Positions 9,094 to 18,731 are shown, counted from the stretch's first letter. The stretch: DNA of 64,000 bases from Streptococcus mitis (GCF_946190275.1 NZ_CAMHZQ010000001.1:186001-250000), one strand, 5' to 3'. Numbers and translations are program-made. The notes: generated by a model not told the origin, from the letters alone.

Positions 9094-9210
9094 TTATCCT
9101 TGACGTTGTTTGTGTTTTGGATTTGCTGGGCAAATTACCATAACACGACCATTACGACGAATAACTTTACAGTATTCGCAAATTGGTTTGACCGATGGTC
9201 TTACTTTCAT
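9094..9210 (-). CDS. rpmJ: 50S ribosomal protein L36
   Basis: This 38-residue protein is the smallest of the large subunit. It reads [15 protein letters not shown] from the ATG at 9210, with GGAGGG a few bases upstream, and ends HKQRQG before TAA at 9094-9096. The zinc-ribbon ligands Cys11, Cys14, Cys27 and His33 are all present, so this is the zinc-binding form. It fits exactly between infA and rpsM, the conserved place for rpmJ. Confidence 0.97.
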
Positions 9211-9234
9211 TTCTTATCCCTCCAAGTTTTTCGA

Positions 9235-9453
9235 TTATTTAAAGCGGTAAGTGATACGTCCACGTGTCAAGTCATATGGACTCATTTCGACAGTAACACG
9301 ATCTCCCGCTAAAATACGAATATAGTTTTTACGAATTTTACCAGAAACTGTTGCTAAAATCTGATGTCCATTTTCAAGTTCAACCGTAAACATTGCATTC
9401 GGCATTGTATCAACTACTTTGCCTTCAACTTCAATCACATCGTCTTTTGCCAC
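9235..9453 (-). CDS. infA: Translation initiation factor IF-1
   Basis: IF-1 binds the A site of the 30S subunit during initiation. The 72-residue OB-fold protein reads (M)[15 protein letters not shown] and ends [11 protein letters not shown]. The start is GTG at 9451-9453 with GGAGG a few bases upstream. An in-frame extension to 9507 has no ribosome-binding site and is not part of IF-1. The gene stands between adk and rpmJ; the 116-base gap to adk has no obvious second promoter. The non-ATG start of a factor that itself governs start selection is worth noting. Confidence 0.96.
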   Translation of the reverse strand: MAKDDVIEVEGKVVDTMPNAMFTVELENGHQILATVSGKIRKNYIRILAGDRVTVEMSPYDLTRGRITYRFK

Positions 9454-9569
9454 GCAAAAGCACCTCCATAAATTTCGATTCGATGCCTCTAGACACAGAG
9501 ACAACAATTATAAGTCAGACTATCTCAGTATAACATTTGTAGCGGATTTTTGCAAGTGTGAAAAACGCT

Positions 9570-10208
9570 TTATTTCAAATTTGTCAATACTTTTTCGATA
9601 TCTGAGAAGACATCATTGATATCTTGATTACCTTCGATGTCATGAACCAAACCTTTGGCACGGTAGTGAGCAATGATTGGTTCCCCTTGAGCAATATTCA
9701 CATCCAAACGACGTTTGACTGTCTCAGGCTTATCATCTTCACGTTGGTAGTAATCTTCTTCTTTATAGTCAACTGGTGGGTTAAAGACCTTGTGGAAAGT
9801 TTCTCCAGTTACGCGGTGGATGATACGGCCACTCAAACGTTCCAAGAGGCTGTCTGGATTCACTTCGATGTTGATAACACCTTCTAGTTCGATGCCAAGT
9901 TCAGCCAATGTTTTGTCCAAGGCATGAGCTTGTTCGATTGTACGTGGGTAACCATCCAACAAGAATCCTGTTTCTTTAATATCATCTTGTGAAAGACGTT
10001 CTTTTACGATTCCATTTGTAACTTCGTCAGGAACCAATTCACCCTTGTCAATATATGACTTAGCAAGAACACCCATTTCAGTTTGATTTGCCATTGCAGC
10101 GCGGAACATATCACCTGTTGAGATATGTGCAACATGGAATTGTTCTACGATTTTTGCTGCTTGAGTTCCCTTACCTGCACCAGGTAAGCCCATAATCAAA
10201 AGATTCAT
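9570..10208 (-). CDS. adk: Adenylate kinase
   Basis: The enzyme interconverts ATP + AMP and 2 ADP in the cytosol and keeps the adenylate pool balanced. P-loop GLPGAGKGT is at residues 7-15, followed by the AMP-binding segment [10 protein letters not shown] and the DGYPRT motif. The LID domain ([17 protein letters not shown]) lacks the four cysteines found in zinc-binding Gram-positive enzymes, so this is the zinc-free type. At 212 residues it is full length. It lies between secY and infA, as usual in streptococci. Confidence 0.97.
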
Positions 10209-10257
10209 GATTTGATCTCCTTATTTTATTTTTAAATAGAAGCAAAAAATCTTTTCA

Positions 10258-10353
10258 CCCCTATTTAAAAACAAAATAGAAGAGGGGAGACCAAACTCTC
10301 ACAAATGTCAGAGTTTAAACCTCCACTCCCTCAGCATTTACTGACTCAGTAAA
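10258..10353 (-). other. Hairpin-bearing spacer between secY and adk
   Basis: The 150-base gap contains a perfect stem ATTTACTGA/TCAGTAAAT at about 10332-10353 and a second one, AAACTCT/AGAGTTT, at about 10290-10313. On the minus strand the second is followed by a pyrimidine-rich stretch ending in TTTTGTTTTT. It could attenuate transcription into adk; no promoter was recognised. Confidence 0.4.
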
Positions 10354-10358
10354 TACTT

Positions 10359-11669
10359 TTATTCTGTTCTATCCATGAAACCAACATACTTACGTTTCAA
10401 TAGGTAACCTTCCAATTGTTTGATTCCTTCAATACCTGTAGAGATAATGATCAAAAGACTGGTTCCTCCAAAAGCAACTGCTTCTGAAAGTCCGAAAACA
10501 TCTTTTGCTACGATCGGTAAAATAGAAATCACACCAAGGAAGAGAGAACCAACAGTTGCAAGACGACGAAGAAGTTTAGACATATATTCCTCTGTACCTT
10601 TACCAGGACGAACTCCATGGATATAGGCACCGCTCTTTTGTAGGTTTTCTGCCGCTTTTTCAGGATTAATCTGTACAAACGTATAGAAGAATGTAAAGAG
10701 AATAATCAATAAAGCATACATAGCAATACCAGTTGGTGAAGTTGTTGCCAGCATTTCTTGTGCTGTTCTTACCCAAGCCCAATCATGACCTGTAGCGCTC
10801 AAAAACTGAAGAATAGCCGCAGGCGCTGCAGTAATCGAACTTGCAAAGATAACAGGGATAACTCCAGCAGGGTTTACTTTCAAAGGAAGGTAAGAGCTAG
10901 ATGGAGCACCTTGTGCAACCTTAGTATATTGGATTGGAATTTTGTATTCTGCTTGTTGAACATAAGTTGTAAAATAAATGATCAACAATACAGTAATTAT
11001 CAAAATGATTACGAAAATGATAGATGAGTTGATACGGCTACTTGGGACGTTCACAAAGTAATCTACATAGATGCCCTGAATCATCTCTGGAATTGAGGCA
11101 ACAATCCCGGCAAAGATAATCATAGAAACACCATTTCCGTATCCCTTATCTGTAATTTGCTCTCCCAACCAAGTCACAATCATGCTACCAGCTGTTAAGA
11201 TGATACCAATCATGATAAAGACTTGTGGAGTAAGAGCTGTTTTCAACAATTGAGCTCCAGCCAAAGTATTAAAACCAGCTGTAATCCCGATAGATTGCAC
11301 AAAGGCTAGAACAAGAGCAATATAACGAGTAGCTTGATTTAATTTTCTTCGACCTACTTCCCCTTGTTTACCCCACTCTACAAATTTAGGTAAAATATCC
11401 ATTTGCAAGAGTTGGACAACGATAGAGGCCGTAATGTAGGGACTAACACCAAGAGCAAAAACTGAGAAGTTTTTCATGGCATTCCCTGAGACCAAGCTCA
11501 ACATGTTTAAGAAGGATAATCCACTTAAAGCATTCAAGCTATTGGCATTCACACCAGGAACTGTAATACTAGTTCCGATACGAAAGACCAAAACGATAAA
11601 AATTGTAAATAAAATTTTTGATCGAACCTGCTTGACTTTAAGAGCTTCTCTTAATAATTTAAAAAACAT
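10359..11669 (-). CDS. secY: Preprotein translocase subunit SecY
   Basis: SecY is the channel of the Sec translocon and carries unfolded proteins into or through the membrane. The 436-residue chain has about ten transmembrane segments. Conserved cytosolic loops include GYGNGVSMIIFAGI and the large C5-type loop around RPGKGTEEYMSKLLRRL. It begins 12 bases after rplO, the standard place in the spc operon, and AGAGGTG precedes its ATG. It is the housekeeping SecY rather than the accessory SecY2, as the location shows. Confidence 0.97.
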   Translation of the reverse strand: MFFKLLREALKVKQVRSKILFTIFIVLVFRIGTSITVPGVNANSLNALSGLSFLNMLSLVSGNAMKNFSVFALGVSPYITASIVVQLLQMDILPKFVEWGKQGEVGRRKLNQATRYIALVLAFVQSIGITAGFNTLAGAQLLKTALTPQVFIMIGIILTAGSMIVTWLGEQITDKGYGNGVSMIIFAGIVASIPEMIQGIYVDYFVNVPSSRINSSIIFVIILIITVLLIIYFTTYVQQAEYKIPIQYTKVAQGAPSSSYLPLKVNPAGVIPVIFASSITAAPAAILQFLSATGHDWAWVRTAQEMLATTSPTGIAMYALLIILFTFFYTFVQINPEKAAENLQKSGAYIHGVRPGKGTEEYMSKLLRRLATVGSLFLGVISILPIVAKDVFGLSEAVAFGGTSLLIIISTGIEGIKQLEGYLLKRKYVGFMDRTE

Positions 11670-11681
11670 AGGTCACCTCTC

Positions 11682-12122
11682 TTAGATGACTTCTACTGAA
11701 CCACCTTTAGCAGTGATAGCTTCTTCAGCTGATTTAGAGAATTTAGCTGCTTTCACAGTCAATTTCTTAGTCAACTCACCATTACCAAGAATTTTAATAC
11801 CTGATTTTTCAGCTTTAACAATTCCTGATTCGATAAGAACAACTGGAGTAACTTCAGCACCATCTTCAAAGACGTTCAATTGGTCAAGGTTCACAATTGC
11901 GTATTCTTTAGCGTTGATGTTAGTGAATCCACGTTTTGGAAGACGACGGAACAATGGAGTTTGTCCACCTTCAAAACCAAGGCGAACTCCACCACCGCTA
12001 CGTGCTTTTTGACCTTTTTGACCACGACCAGATGTTTTACCGTTACCTGATGAAGTACCACGACCAACGCGGTTACGTACTTTACGAGAACCTTCTGCAG
12101 GTTTCAATTCATGAAGTTTCAT
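11682..12122 (-). CDS. rplO: 50S ribosomal protein L15
   Basis: L15 is a late-binding protein at the core of the large subunit. The 146-residue sequence starts [20 protein letters not shown] and continues with the Gly/Arg/Lys-rich extended arm [20 protein letters not shown] that threads into 23S rRNA. It ends with a globular domain. The gene is 12 bases ahead of secY and 144 bases after rpmD, a gap that holds a strong hairpin. Confidence 0.97.
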   Translation of the reverse strand: MKLHELKPAEGSRKVRNRVGRGTSSGNGKTSGRGQKGQKARSGGGVRLGFEGGQTPLFRRLPKRGFTNINAKEYAIVNLDQLNVFEDGAEVTPVVLIESGIVKAEKSGIKILGNGELTKKLTVKAAKFSKSAEEAITAKGGSVEVI

Positions 12123-12227
12123 TTTTATTTTCTCCTCTTTTGTAAAATGCTAGCGCCGATAAGGGAGAAAAGGTTGTCTCCCCCATCAACTCGCCTATAC
12201 GACGTCATCATAGATGACTATATCTAG

Positions 12228-12261
12228 TTTTAGGGGATGGTATAGTGCACATCCCCTAAAA
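12228..12261 (-). other. Strong hairpin between rpmD and rplO
   Basis: TTTTAGGGGATG and CATCCCCTAAAA form a perfect 12-bp stem with a 10-base loop. It directly follows rpmD. On the minus strand it is followed by CTAGATATAG, not a U-run, so it is a poor terminator. It may be an RNase processing or stabilising element in the polycistronic message. Confidence 0.55.
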
Positions 12262-12266
12262 ATTCA

Positions 12267-12449
12267 TTAGTTTACTTCTTCAACTGTTACCAAATGAGAT
12301 ACTGCAGTGATCATACCACGGATAGCAGCGTTATCTTCTTTAATAACAGAGCTGTTCAATTTGCCAAGTCCAAGTGCTACAACAGTTTTACGTTGTGATG
12401 GAATGCGTCCGATTGGAGACTTAGTCAAAGTAATTTTAATTTGAGCCAT
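12267..12449 (-). CDS. rpmD: 50S ribosomal protein L30
   Basis: L30 is a small large-subunit protein. The 60-residue form starts [20 protein letters not shown] at the ATG ending at 12449, with a GGGG-containing site upstream. A longer reading to 12503 overlaps the end of rpsE and is not L30. It sits 13 bases after rpsE, in the conserved rplR-rpsE-rpmD-rplO order. Confidence 0.97.
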   Translation of the reverse strand: MAQIKITLTKSPIGRIPSQRKTVVALGLGKLNSSVIKEDNAAIRGMITAVSHLVTVEEVN

Positions 12450-12462
12450 TTTATCCCCTTTC

Positions 12463-12957
12463 TTATGCCAAATCAGAAACTGAAATACCACGAAGGGCAG
12501 CAACTTCTTCAGCGCGTTTCAATTGTTTCAAACCTTCAACAGTTGCACGAACAATGTTGATTGGAGTGTTAGAACCAAGTGATTTAGATGTAATATCAGC
12601 CACACCTGCCAATTCCACAACGGCACGAACTGCACCACCAGCGGCAACTCCAGAACCTTCTACAGCAGGTTTCAACAATACTTTAGCTCCACCGAATTCT
12701 GAAAGAACTTCGTGTGGGATTGTTGTTCCAACCATAGGAACTTCGATCAAGTTTTTCTTAGCATCATCTACTGCTTTACGGATTGCTTCTGGAACTTCTT
12801 GAGCTTTACCAGTACCAAATCCTACGCGACCGTTGTGGTCACCAACAACAACAAGAGCTGCGAAACGAAGACGACGTCCACCTTTAACAACTTTTGTAAC
12901 ACGGTTGACAGCAACTACGCGTTCTTCTAATTCAACTGCATTGTCTTTAAATGCCAT
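12463..12957 (-). CDS. rpsE: 30S ribosomal protein S5
   Basis: S5 helps form the mRNA entry channel and affects decoding accuracy. The 164-residue protein has the N-terminal double-stranded-RNA-binding fold with [18 protein letters not shown] and the C-terminal domain ending [18 protein letters not shown]. The loop VVKGGRR is where spectinomycin-resistance changes occur in this family; it appears wild type. It lies 17 bases after rplR. Confidence 0.97.
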   Translation of the reverse strand: MAFKDNAVELEERVVAVNRVTKVVKGGRRLRFAALVVVGDHNGRVGFGTGKAQEVPEAIRKAVDDAKKNLIEVPMVGTTIPHEVLSEFGGAKVLLKPAVEGSGVAAGGAVRAVVELAGVADITSKSLGSNTPINIVRATVEGLKQLKRAEEVAALRGISVSDLA

Positions 12958-12974
12958 TTTCTAGTGTCCTCCTA

Positions 12975-13331
12975 TTAGAATTTCAATCCGTTTTCACGAG
13001 CTGCATCAGCCAAAGCTTTCACACGTCCGTGATATAGATATCCACCGCGGTCGAACACCACTTCTGAAATACCTTTAGCGTTTGCACGTTCTGCAACGAG
13101 TTTACCGACAGCAACGGCTTGTTCAGTTTTAGTTCCTTTTGAAACTTCTTTGTCAAGAGTTGAAGCACTTGCGAGCGTTACACCCGCTACGTCATCAATC
13201 ACTTGAGCGTAGATGCCTGTATTAGAACGGAATACGTTCAAACGTGGGCGATCAGCAGTTCCAGAGAGTTTTCCGCGAACGCGACGGTGGCGTTTTTGGC
13301 GGAGTTTGTTTTTATCTGGTTTTGAAATCAC
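12975..13331 (-). CDS. rplR: 50S ribosomal protein L18
   Basis: L18 binds 5S rRNA and anchors it to the central protuberance with L5. The 118-residue sequence begins (M)[20 protein letters not shown]. The start is GTG at 13329-13331, preceded by AAAGAGGTG; an ATG 13 codons upstream gives an extension foreign to the family and lacks a site. The C-terminus, [17 protein letters not shown], is complete. It lies between rplF and rpsE. Confidence 0.95.
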
Positions 13332-13414
13332 AGTTTTCACCTCTTTAGTTTTAAATCGTGTGCTATGCACAAAGTTGGAAAATAGGTTGGTGGTTGAGAA
13401 TCAACCACTCAACA

Positions 13415-13951
13415 TTATTTACCTGTTTTACCTTCTTTACGGCGAACGAATTCACCAACGTAACGGATACCTTTACCTTTATATGGTTCTGGTGAACGAA
13501 GGCTACGTACATAAGCAGCTGTTTGACCAACTACTTCTTTTGAAATTCCGCTAACAACGATTGTTGTTGGGTTTGGAAGTTCAAAAGTAATTCCTTCTGG
13601 AGCTTCAACTTCGTCTGGATGAGATTTACCAACAGCCAAAACAAGTTTAGATCCTTGAAGTTGTGCACGGTAACCAACCCCGCGCATTTCAAGTTCTTTC
13701 TTGAATCCTTCTGATACACCAACAACCATGTTGTTCAAAAGGGCACGAGTAGTTCCGTGGATAGTTTTCATTTCTTTTGAATCGTTTGGACGGTGAAGAG
13801 TTACTTCAGTACCTTCCACACGGATTTCAATATCTTTTGAGAACTCACGAGTAAGTTCTCCTTTAGGTCCTTTTACAGTTACAACGTTGTCATTGTTAGT
13901 GATTTCAACACCAGCAGGCAACACGATAACTTTATTACCAATACGTGACAT
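13415..13951 (-). CDS. rplF: 50S ribosomal protein L6
   Basis: L6 lies near the factor-binding region of the large subunit and has two similar alpha/beta domains. The 178-residue chain starts [19 protein letters not shown] and keeps the C-terminal rRNA-binding signature [11 protein letters not shown]. The start has AGGAGAA upstream. It follows rpsH after a 225-base spacer that is unusually long for this operon and carries a hairpin. Confidence 0.97.
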   Translation of the reverse strand: MSRIGNKVIVLPAGVEITNNDNVVTVKGPKGELTREFSKDIEIRVEGTEVTLHRPNDSKEMKTIHGTTRALLNNMVVGVSEGFKKELEMRGVGYRAQLQGSKLVLAVGKSHPDEVEAPEGITFELPNPTTIVVSGISKEVVGQTAAYVRSLRSPEPYKGKGIRYVGEFVRRKEGKTGK

Positions 13952-14176
13952 GTTTATTTTCTCCTGTTAAATTGTCAGGCCAGAACGGCCAGTTTTCACG
14001 GGGTTCAGATACTTATTTAGTTCAAGAGCTGAACTGAACACACTCTAACGAGCTTTGTATCTTGATTTGAGTTCGAGCTAAGAATTTGGTGAAAAAGATA
14101 AGTTTGTCTTGGAGCATCGCTCCTGCTACAAACTTCCTATTTTCACTGCATTCTTTTAACGCTCTCACATCATCAA
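13952..14176 (-). repeat. Spacer hairpin element between rpsH and rplF (copy 1)
   Basis: No gene is seen in these 225 bases. On the minus strand a stem pairs GTGAAAATAGGAAGTTTGT (14150-14132) with ACAAACTTATCTTTTTCACC (about 14112-14090). A GGAGCGATGCTCC palindrome is in the loop. A related element is found on the other side of rpsH, so rpsH is bracketed by two similar hairpins. Confidence 0.55.
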
Positions 14177-14575
14177 TTACCAAACGTAAGCGATAACTTC
14201 TCCACCAACATTCTTTTGACGCGCTTCTTTATCAGTAAGCAAACCTTCAGAAGTTGAAAGGATAGCAATTCCAAGTCCGTTAAGAACTTTTGGAAGGTCT
14301 TCACGTTTTTTGTAGACACGAAGTCCTGGTTTAGAAACACGTTTCAAGTTAGTGATAACTTTTTCACCGTTTGGTCCGTATTTAAGGAATACACGGATGA
14401 TGCCTTGTTTGTCATCTTCGATGATTTCAACGTTTTTTACAAAACCTTCGCGTTTAAGGATTTCAGCAATCCCTTTTTTGATGTTTGATGCAGGTACTTC
14501 AAGTACTTCGTGTTTAGCTTGGTTAGCGTTACGAATACGAGTTAGGAAGTCTGCGATTGGGTCAGTCATAACCAT
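14177..14575 (-). CDS. rpsH: 30S ribosomal protein S8
   Basis: S8 is a primary binder of the central domain of 16S rRNA and, in E. coli, represses the spc operon by binding its mRNA. The 132-residue protein starts [20 protein letters not shown] (the second Met may be the true start) and ends with the conserved [22 protein letters not shown]. It is separated from both neighbours by long spacers with similar hairpins, which is unusual among the tightly packed genes here. Confidence 0.97.
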   Translation of the reverse strand: MVMTDPIADFLTRIRNANQAKHEVLEVPASNIKKGIAEILKREGFVKNVEIIEDDKQGIIRVFLKYGPNGEKVITNLKRVSKPGLRVYKKREDLPKVLNGLGIAILSTSEGLLTDKEARQKNVGGEVIAYVW

Positions 14576-14859
14576 TTTGTTTTTCTCCTCTTACTAGTAG
14601 TTTGCAAGTTGCACTTGCTAGTTAATACATGATACAAAGAGCGTAACAGCAAAAGCAAAAATAGGCAATTTGATGTAGGAGCGATGCTCCAAAGAAAATT
14701 GGTCTTTTTTGCCAAAGCTGTAGCTCGTGTTCAAATTGGCAAGCCCAACTGAACCCGGGCTAAACTCTGTGTGAAAAAGATAAACTTTCCTAGAAACTTC
14801 AGTTTCTTCGTCAAGTTTCCTATTTTCACTTAGAGTTTTGACGCCCTTGATATCTTAAA
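14576..14859 (-). repeat. Spacer hairpin element between rpsN and rpsH (copy 2)
   Basis: No gene is seen in these 284 bases. The segment around 14770-14835 repeats the copy-1 frame: GTGAAAAAGATAAA..., a hairpin, then AGTTTCCTATTTTCACT. The inner stem differs (GAAACTTCAGTTTC), and AGGAGCGATGCTCC recurs at about 14682-14695. The two spacers look like related or gene-converted elements. Confidence 0.5.
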
Positions 14860-15045
14860 TTACCAAGATGCTTTTGTTACACCAGGGATTTGTCCTTTGT
14901 AAGCTAATTCACGGAAGCAAACACGGCAAAGTTTAAATTTGCGGTAAACTGAATGTGGACGACCACATTTTTCACAACGAGTATAAGCTTGAGTAGAGAA
15001 CTTCGCTGGACGTTTGTTCTTAGCAATCATTGATTTTTTAGCCAT
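14860..15045 (-). CDS. rpsN: 30S ribosomal protein S14, zinc-binding type (S14Z)
   Basis: S14 is in the head of the small subunit. This 61-residue short form has two CxxC pairs, CEKC and CRVC, that hold a zinc ion (the C+ paralogue). It reads [20 protein letters not shown] and ends [11 protein letters not shown]. Zinc-free paralogues, induced on zinc starvation in related species, are longer and not in this window. It starts 17 bases after rplE with GGAGGT upstream. Confidence 0.97.
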
Positions 15046-15062
15046 TAGATTTACCTCCTATA

Positions 15063-15605
15063 TTATTTTGCAAAAGGCATTCCAAGGCCTGTAAGCAATG
15101 CACGTGACTCTTCGTCAGTGTTAGCAGTTGTTACGATAACGATGTCAAGACCACGAGTTTTGTCAACGTCATCGAAGTTGATTTCTGGGAAGATCAATTG
15201 TTCTTTCACACCAAGTGTGTAGTTTCCGCGTCCATCAAATGATTTTGTTGGAACACCGTGGAAGTCACGTACACGTGGAAGTGAAACTGAAACCAATTTA
15301 TCCAAGAATTCGTACATACGTTCACCACGAAGGGTAACTTTTGCACCGATCGCAACACCTTCACGAAGACGGAAGCCGGCGATTGATTTTTTAGCTTTAG
15401 TGATAAGTGGTTTTTGACCTGAGATAAGTGCCAATTCTTCAGCAGCTTTTTCAAGGCTTTTAGCGTTTGATACAGCTTCACCAACACCCATGTTCAAAAC
15501 GATCTTATCTACTTTAGGCACAGCCATCACTGATGAGTAGTTGAATTGTTCTGTCAAAGCAGGAACTACTTCATTAAGATATTTTTCTTTTAAACGATTT
15601 GCCAT
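15063..15605 (-). CDS. rplE: 50S ribosomal protein L5
   Basis: L5 binds 5S rRNA and contacts P-site tRNA at the central protuberance. The 180-residue sequence includes the family segment [13 protein letters not shown] and the L5 signature [14 protein letters not shown], and ends [18 protein letters not shown]. It lies 23 bases after rplX and 17 before rpsN. Length and start (AAGGAGAAG upstream) are standard. Confidence 0.97.
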   Translation of the reverse strand: MANRLKEKYLNEVVPALTEQFNYSSVMAVPKVDKIVLNMGVGEAVSNAKSLEKAAEELALISGQKPLITKAKKSIAGFRLREGVAIGAKVTLRGERMYEFLDKLVSVSLPRVRDFHGVPTKSFDGRGNYTLGVKEQLIFPEINFDDVDKTRGLDIVIVTTANTDEESRALLTGLGMPFAK

Positions 15606-15628
15606 TATACTTCTCCTTTCCTTCGTGA

Positions 15629-15934
15629 TTAATCAAGCACTTCGCCTGATTTTTTGTTGTAGCGAACTTTTTTACCGTCTACAAATTTGTAGCCAACACG
15701 ACCAGCTACACCATTTTTGTCCAAAACTTGAACGTTTGATACGTGGATAGCTGCTTCTTTCTCAATGATACCACCTTGAGGAAGCTCGTTAGTTGGACGT
15801 TGGTGTTTCTTAACGATGTTAACACCTTCAACGATAACTTTGTTTACTTTTGGAAGGGCAGTAAGGACAACAGCTTCTGTTCCCTTATCTTTACCAGCGA
15901 TTACGCGAACTTTGTCGCCTTTTTTTACAAACAT
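15629..15934 (-). CDS. rplX: 50S ribosomal protein L24
   Basis: L24 is an assembly initiator protein of the large subunit near the exit tunnel. The 101-residue chain starts [18 protein letters not shown], the KOW motif that binds 23S rRNA, and continues [19 protein letters not shown]. It is full length. A 78-base spacer with two small stems separates it from rplN. Confidence 0.97.
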
Positions 15935-15954
15935 TAGGTTTCTCCTTGATTTTT

Positions 15955-15999
15955 CTTACGCCCATAAGGGCACCCTGGAGGTAAATCCAGGGGACTAGT
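15955..15999 (-). other. Two small stem-loops between rplN and rplX
   Basis: On the minus strand CCCCTGGATTTACCTCCAGGG is followed at once by GCCCTTATGGGC; both fold on themselves. No U-run follows. Likely local mRNA structure before the rplX ribosome-binding site; role unknown. Confidence 0.4.
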
Positions 16000-16012
16000 T
16001 TGTTTCTAAAAA

Positions 16013-16381
16013 TTAAAGTACTTCTGGAGCAAGTGACACGATCTTCATGAAGCCACCTTCACGCAATTCACGTGCAACTGGGCCAAAGATACGTGTTCCG
16101 CGAGGAGTTTTGTCTTCACGGATGATAACTGCTGCGTTTTCGTCAAATTTGATGTATGAACCATCAGCACGACGAGCACCTGATTTAGTACGAACGATAA
16201 CTGCTTTAACAACGTCACCTTTTTTAACCGCACCACCAGGAGTAGCTTGTTTTACAGATGCCACGATAACATCACCGATGTTTGCAAATTTACGTCCTGA
16301 ACCACCAAGAACTTTGATAGTCAAGATTTCGCGAGCACCGCTGTTGTCTGCGACTTTCAAACGAGTTTCTGTTTGAATCAT
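16013..16381 (-). CDS. rplN: 50S ribosomal protein L14
   Basis: L14 forms intersubunit bridges near the site where factors and silencing proteins bind. The 122-residue protein begins [20 protein letters not shown], a near-invariant bacterial start, and contains the signature [17 protein letters not shown]. It ends [14 protein letters not shown]. It follows rpsQ by 25 bases and is complete. Confidence 0.97.
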   Translation of the reverse strand: MIQTETRLKVADNSGAREILTIKVLGGSGRKFANIGDVIVASVKQATPGGAVKKGDVVKAVIVRTKSGARRADGSYIKFDENAAVIIREDKTPRGTRIFGPVARELREGGFMKIVSLAPEVL

Positions 16382-16406
16382 TTCAGTTTTCTCCTTTCAG
16401 GTTTGA

Positions 16407-16667
16407 TTAGATGATGACCGCTTCTTCAACAACTTCTACAAGACGGAAACGTTTTGTAGCTGAAAGCGGACGAGTTTCCATGATACGTACGATATCGCCT
16501 TCTTTGGCAACATTGTTTTCATCATGAGCTTTGTATTTTTTAGAGTAGTTAATACGTTTACCATAGACTGGGTGGTTACGTTTTGTTTCAACTACAACTG
16601 TGATTGTCTTGTCCATTTTGTCAGATACAACACGTCCAACAAGAACTTTACGATTATTGCGTTCCAT
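16407..16667 (-). CDS. rpsQ: 30S ribosomal protein S17
   Basis: S17 is a primary binder of the 5' domain of 16S rRNA. The 86-residue OB-fold protein starts [20 protein letters not shown] and includes [20 protein letters not shown], the S17 signature region. It is 24 bases after rpmC and 25 before rplN. The start has GGAGAAATTTC upstream. Confidence 0.97.
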
Positions 16668-16691
16668 TGAAATTTCTCCTTCCCTAGTCTA

Positions 16692-16898
16692 TTATTTCGC
16701 TTCAGATTGAACTGTTTTGATACGAGCGATTTGTTTTTTAACTTCTTTTAAGCGAGCTGTTTGTTCCAATTGACCAGTAGCAGCTTGGAAACGAAGTTCA
16801 AACAATTCTTTTTTCAATTCGTTTTCGCGCTTCGCGAGTTCTTCTTGAGAAAGACCACGAAGTTCTTTAACAAATTCTTTTACTTCATTAAGTTTCAT
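16692..16898 (-). CDS. rpmC: 50S ribosomal protein L29
   Basis: L29 is a helical protein next to the tunnel exit, where trigger factor and SRP dock. The 68-residue chain starts [20 protein letters not shown] and contains the L29 signature [15 protein letters not shown]. It is strongly helical and charged, as expected. The gap from rplP is only nine bases. Confidence 0.97.
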
Positions 16899-16907
16899 GC
16901 CTTCTCC

Positions 16908-17321
16908 TTATTCTGCTTCACGTTTTACGAATTTACATTTAACTGGCAATTTGTGGCTAGCAAGACGAAGCGCTTCGCGTGCAATCTCTTCAGATACACC
17001 AGCAATTTCGAACATCACTTTACCACGTTTAACTGGTGCTACCCAACCTTCAGGTGCCCCTTTACCAGATCCCATACGCACACCGATAGCTTTAGCAGTG
17101 TATGATTTGTGTGGGAAGATTTTAATCCAAACTTTACCACCACGTTTCATGTAACGAGTCATGGCGATACGAGCAGCTTCGATTTGGCGGTTAGTGATCC
17201 AGTGGCTAGTTGTAGCTTGAAGACCGTATTCACCGAATGCTACTTCTTTTCCACCTTTTGCTTCACCGCGCATTTTTCCACGGAATTCACGACGGTGTTT
17301 AACACGTTTAGGTACTAACAT
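16908..17321 (-). CDS. rplP: 50S ribosomal protein L16
   Basis: L16 supports the A-site tRNA and peptidyl-transferase region. The 137-residue protein starts [20 protein letters not shown] and has the signature [17 protein letters not shown] short Lys/Arg-rich N-terminal arm is intact. It lies three bases after rpsC and so is translationally linked to it. Confidence 0.97.
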   Translation of the reverse strand: MLVPKRVKHRREFRGKMRGEAKGGKEVAFGEYGLQATTSHWITNRQIEAARIAMTRYMKRGGKVWIKIFPHKSYTAKAIGVRMGSGKGAPEGWVAPVKRGKVMFEIAGVSEEIAREALRLASHKLPVKCKFVKREAE

Positions 17322-17324
17322 TGG

Positions 17325-17978
17325 TTATTTACCTCCTTTAGTGTTTTTGCGAGCTGGAAGAACTTCACCACGGTAGATCCATACTTTAACACCAAGTTTA
17401 CCGTATGTAGTATCTGCTTCTTCCCAAGCGTAATCGATATCTGCACGAAGTGTGTGAAGTGGAACAGTTCCTTCAGAGTATCCTTCAGCACGGGCGATAT
17501 CTGCACCGTTCAAACGACCTGATACTTGAGTTTTGATTCCTTTAGCTCCAGCACGCATTGCACGTTGGATTGCTTGTTTTTGTGCACGACGGAAAGCAAC
17601 ACGTTGCTCCAATTGACGAGCAATTCCTTCACCTACAAGGTGAGCATCCAAATCAGGTTGTTTGATTTCGATGATGTTGATGTGTACTTGTTTTCCAGTC
17701 AATTTGTTAAGTTTTGCACGGAGTGCATCAACGTTAGCACCACCTTTACCGATAACCATACCTGGTTTAGCAGTGTGAAGTGAAACGTTAACTTTGTTTA
17801 CTGCGCGTTCGATTTCGATAGTTGAAACTGCTGCGTCAGCAAGTTCTTTTTGAACGAATTTACGGATTGCAAGATCTTCATGAAGGTAATCCGCGTATTC
17901 TTTTTCAGCATACCATTTGGCATCCCAATCACGGATGATGCCGACACGCATACCAATTGGATGTACTTTTTGACCCAC
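17325..17978 (-). CDS. rpsC: 30S ribosomal protein S3
   Basis: S3 lines the mRNA entry channel with S4 and S5 and contributes to helicase activity. The 217-residue sequence has the N-terminal [20 protein letters not shown], a type-II KH domain with [15 protein letters not shown], and the C-terminal S3 domain with [20 protein letters not shown]. It is complete and lies 12 bases after rplV. Confidence 0.98.
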
Positions 17979-17990
17979 GATTTTACCTCC

Positions 17991-18335
17991 TTATTTTTCT
18001 GCAACAGCTACAGTGATGTGAGCTGTACGTTTGTTGATTGGTGAAGCTGAACCTTTCGCACGTGGACGGAAACGTTTCATAGTTGGTCCTTCGTTTGCGA
18101 ATGCTTCAGATACTACCAAGTTAGCTTTATCCAAACCAAAGTTGTTTTCAGCGTTAGCTACAGCTGAGTTCAAAACTTTCAAGATGATTTCAGCAGCTTT
18201 GTTTGGAGTGAATGTCAAGATTGCGATTGCATCGGCTACGCTTTTACCACGGATGTTATCAAGAACAAGACGTGATTTACGAGGTGAAACACGTACTGTA
18301 CGAGCCATTGCTTTAGCTGAAGTAATTTCTGCCAT
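17991..18335 (-). CDS. rplV: 50S ribosomal protein L22
   Basis: L22 lines the exit tunnel with L4; its beta-hairpin loop is where macrolide-resistance insertions arise. The 114-residue protein reads [20 protein letters not shown] and has the loop around [20 protein letters not shown] with no insertion or duplication. It follows rpsS by 11 bases with AAGGAGAAC upstream. Confidence 0.97.
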   Translation of the reverse strand: MAEITSAKAMARTVRVSPRKSRLVLDNIRGKSVADAIAILTFTPNKAAEIILKVLNSAVANAENNFGLDKANLVVSEAFANEGPTMKRFRPRAKGSASPINKRTAHITVAVAEK

Positions 18336-18346
18336 TTATGTTCTCC

Positions 18347-18628
18347 TTATTTTCTACGTGTTTTCTTGTCGTCTGCAGCGTGACCTTTGTAAGTACGAGT
18401 TGGTGCAAATTCACCAAGTTTGTGACCTACCATGTCTTCTTGGATGTAAACAGGTACGTGTTTACGTCCGTCATAAACTGCGATAGTGTAACCAATGAAA
18501 CTTGGGAAGATCGTTGAACGACGTGACCAAGTTTTAATAACTTTTTTCTTTTCGTCGTTAGCTTGAGCTTCAACTTTTTTCATCAAATGCTCATCGACGA
18601 AAGGTCCTTTTTTAAGACTGCGTCCCAT
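18347..18628 (-). CDS. rpsS: 30S ribosomal protein S19
   Basis: S19 is in the head of the small subunit and binds with S13. The 93-residue protein begins [20 protein letters not shown] and ends [20 protein letters not shown], both family-typical. The ATG ending at 18628 has an AGGAG site; an in-frame extension to 18676 is not S19. It follows rplB after about 100 bases that contain small palindromes. Confidence 0.97.
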
Positions 18629-18697
18629 TTTTTTATTTTCTCCTTTAAATGTTGTACCACAGCGGCTTGCGCTCACATGGAGCGCTACCGAGCTGGC

Positions 18698-18724
18698 GGA
18701 TTTACTAGTTGCTTAAGCGACTAG
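18698..18724 (-). other. Palindrome just after rplB
   Basis: ACTAGTTGCTTAAGCGACTAGT is a near-perfect palindrome seven bases after the rplB stop on the minus strand. No U-run follows, so a terminator is unlikely. It may mark a processing hairpin. Confidence 0.4.
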
Positions 18725-18731
18725 TTTAATA

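Noticed and set aside
9454..9507. Upstream extension of infA to 9507
   Set aside because: The extra 18 residues are not part of IF-1, and GGAGG directly precedes the GTG at 9453.
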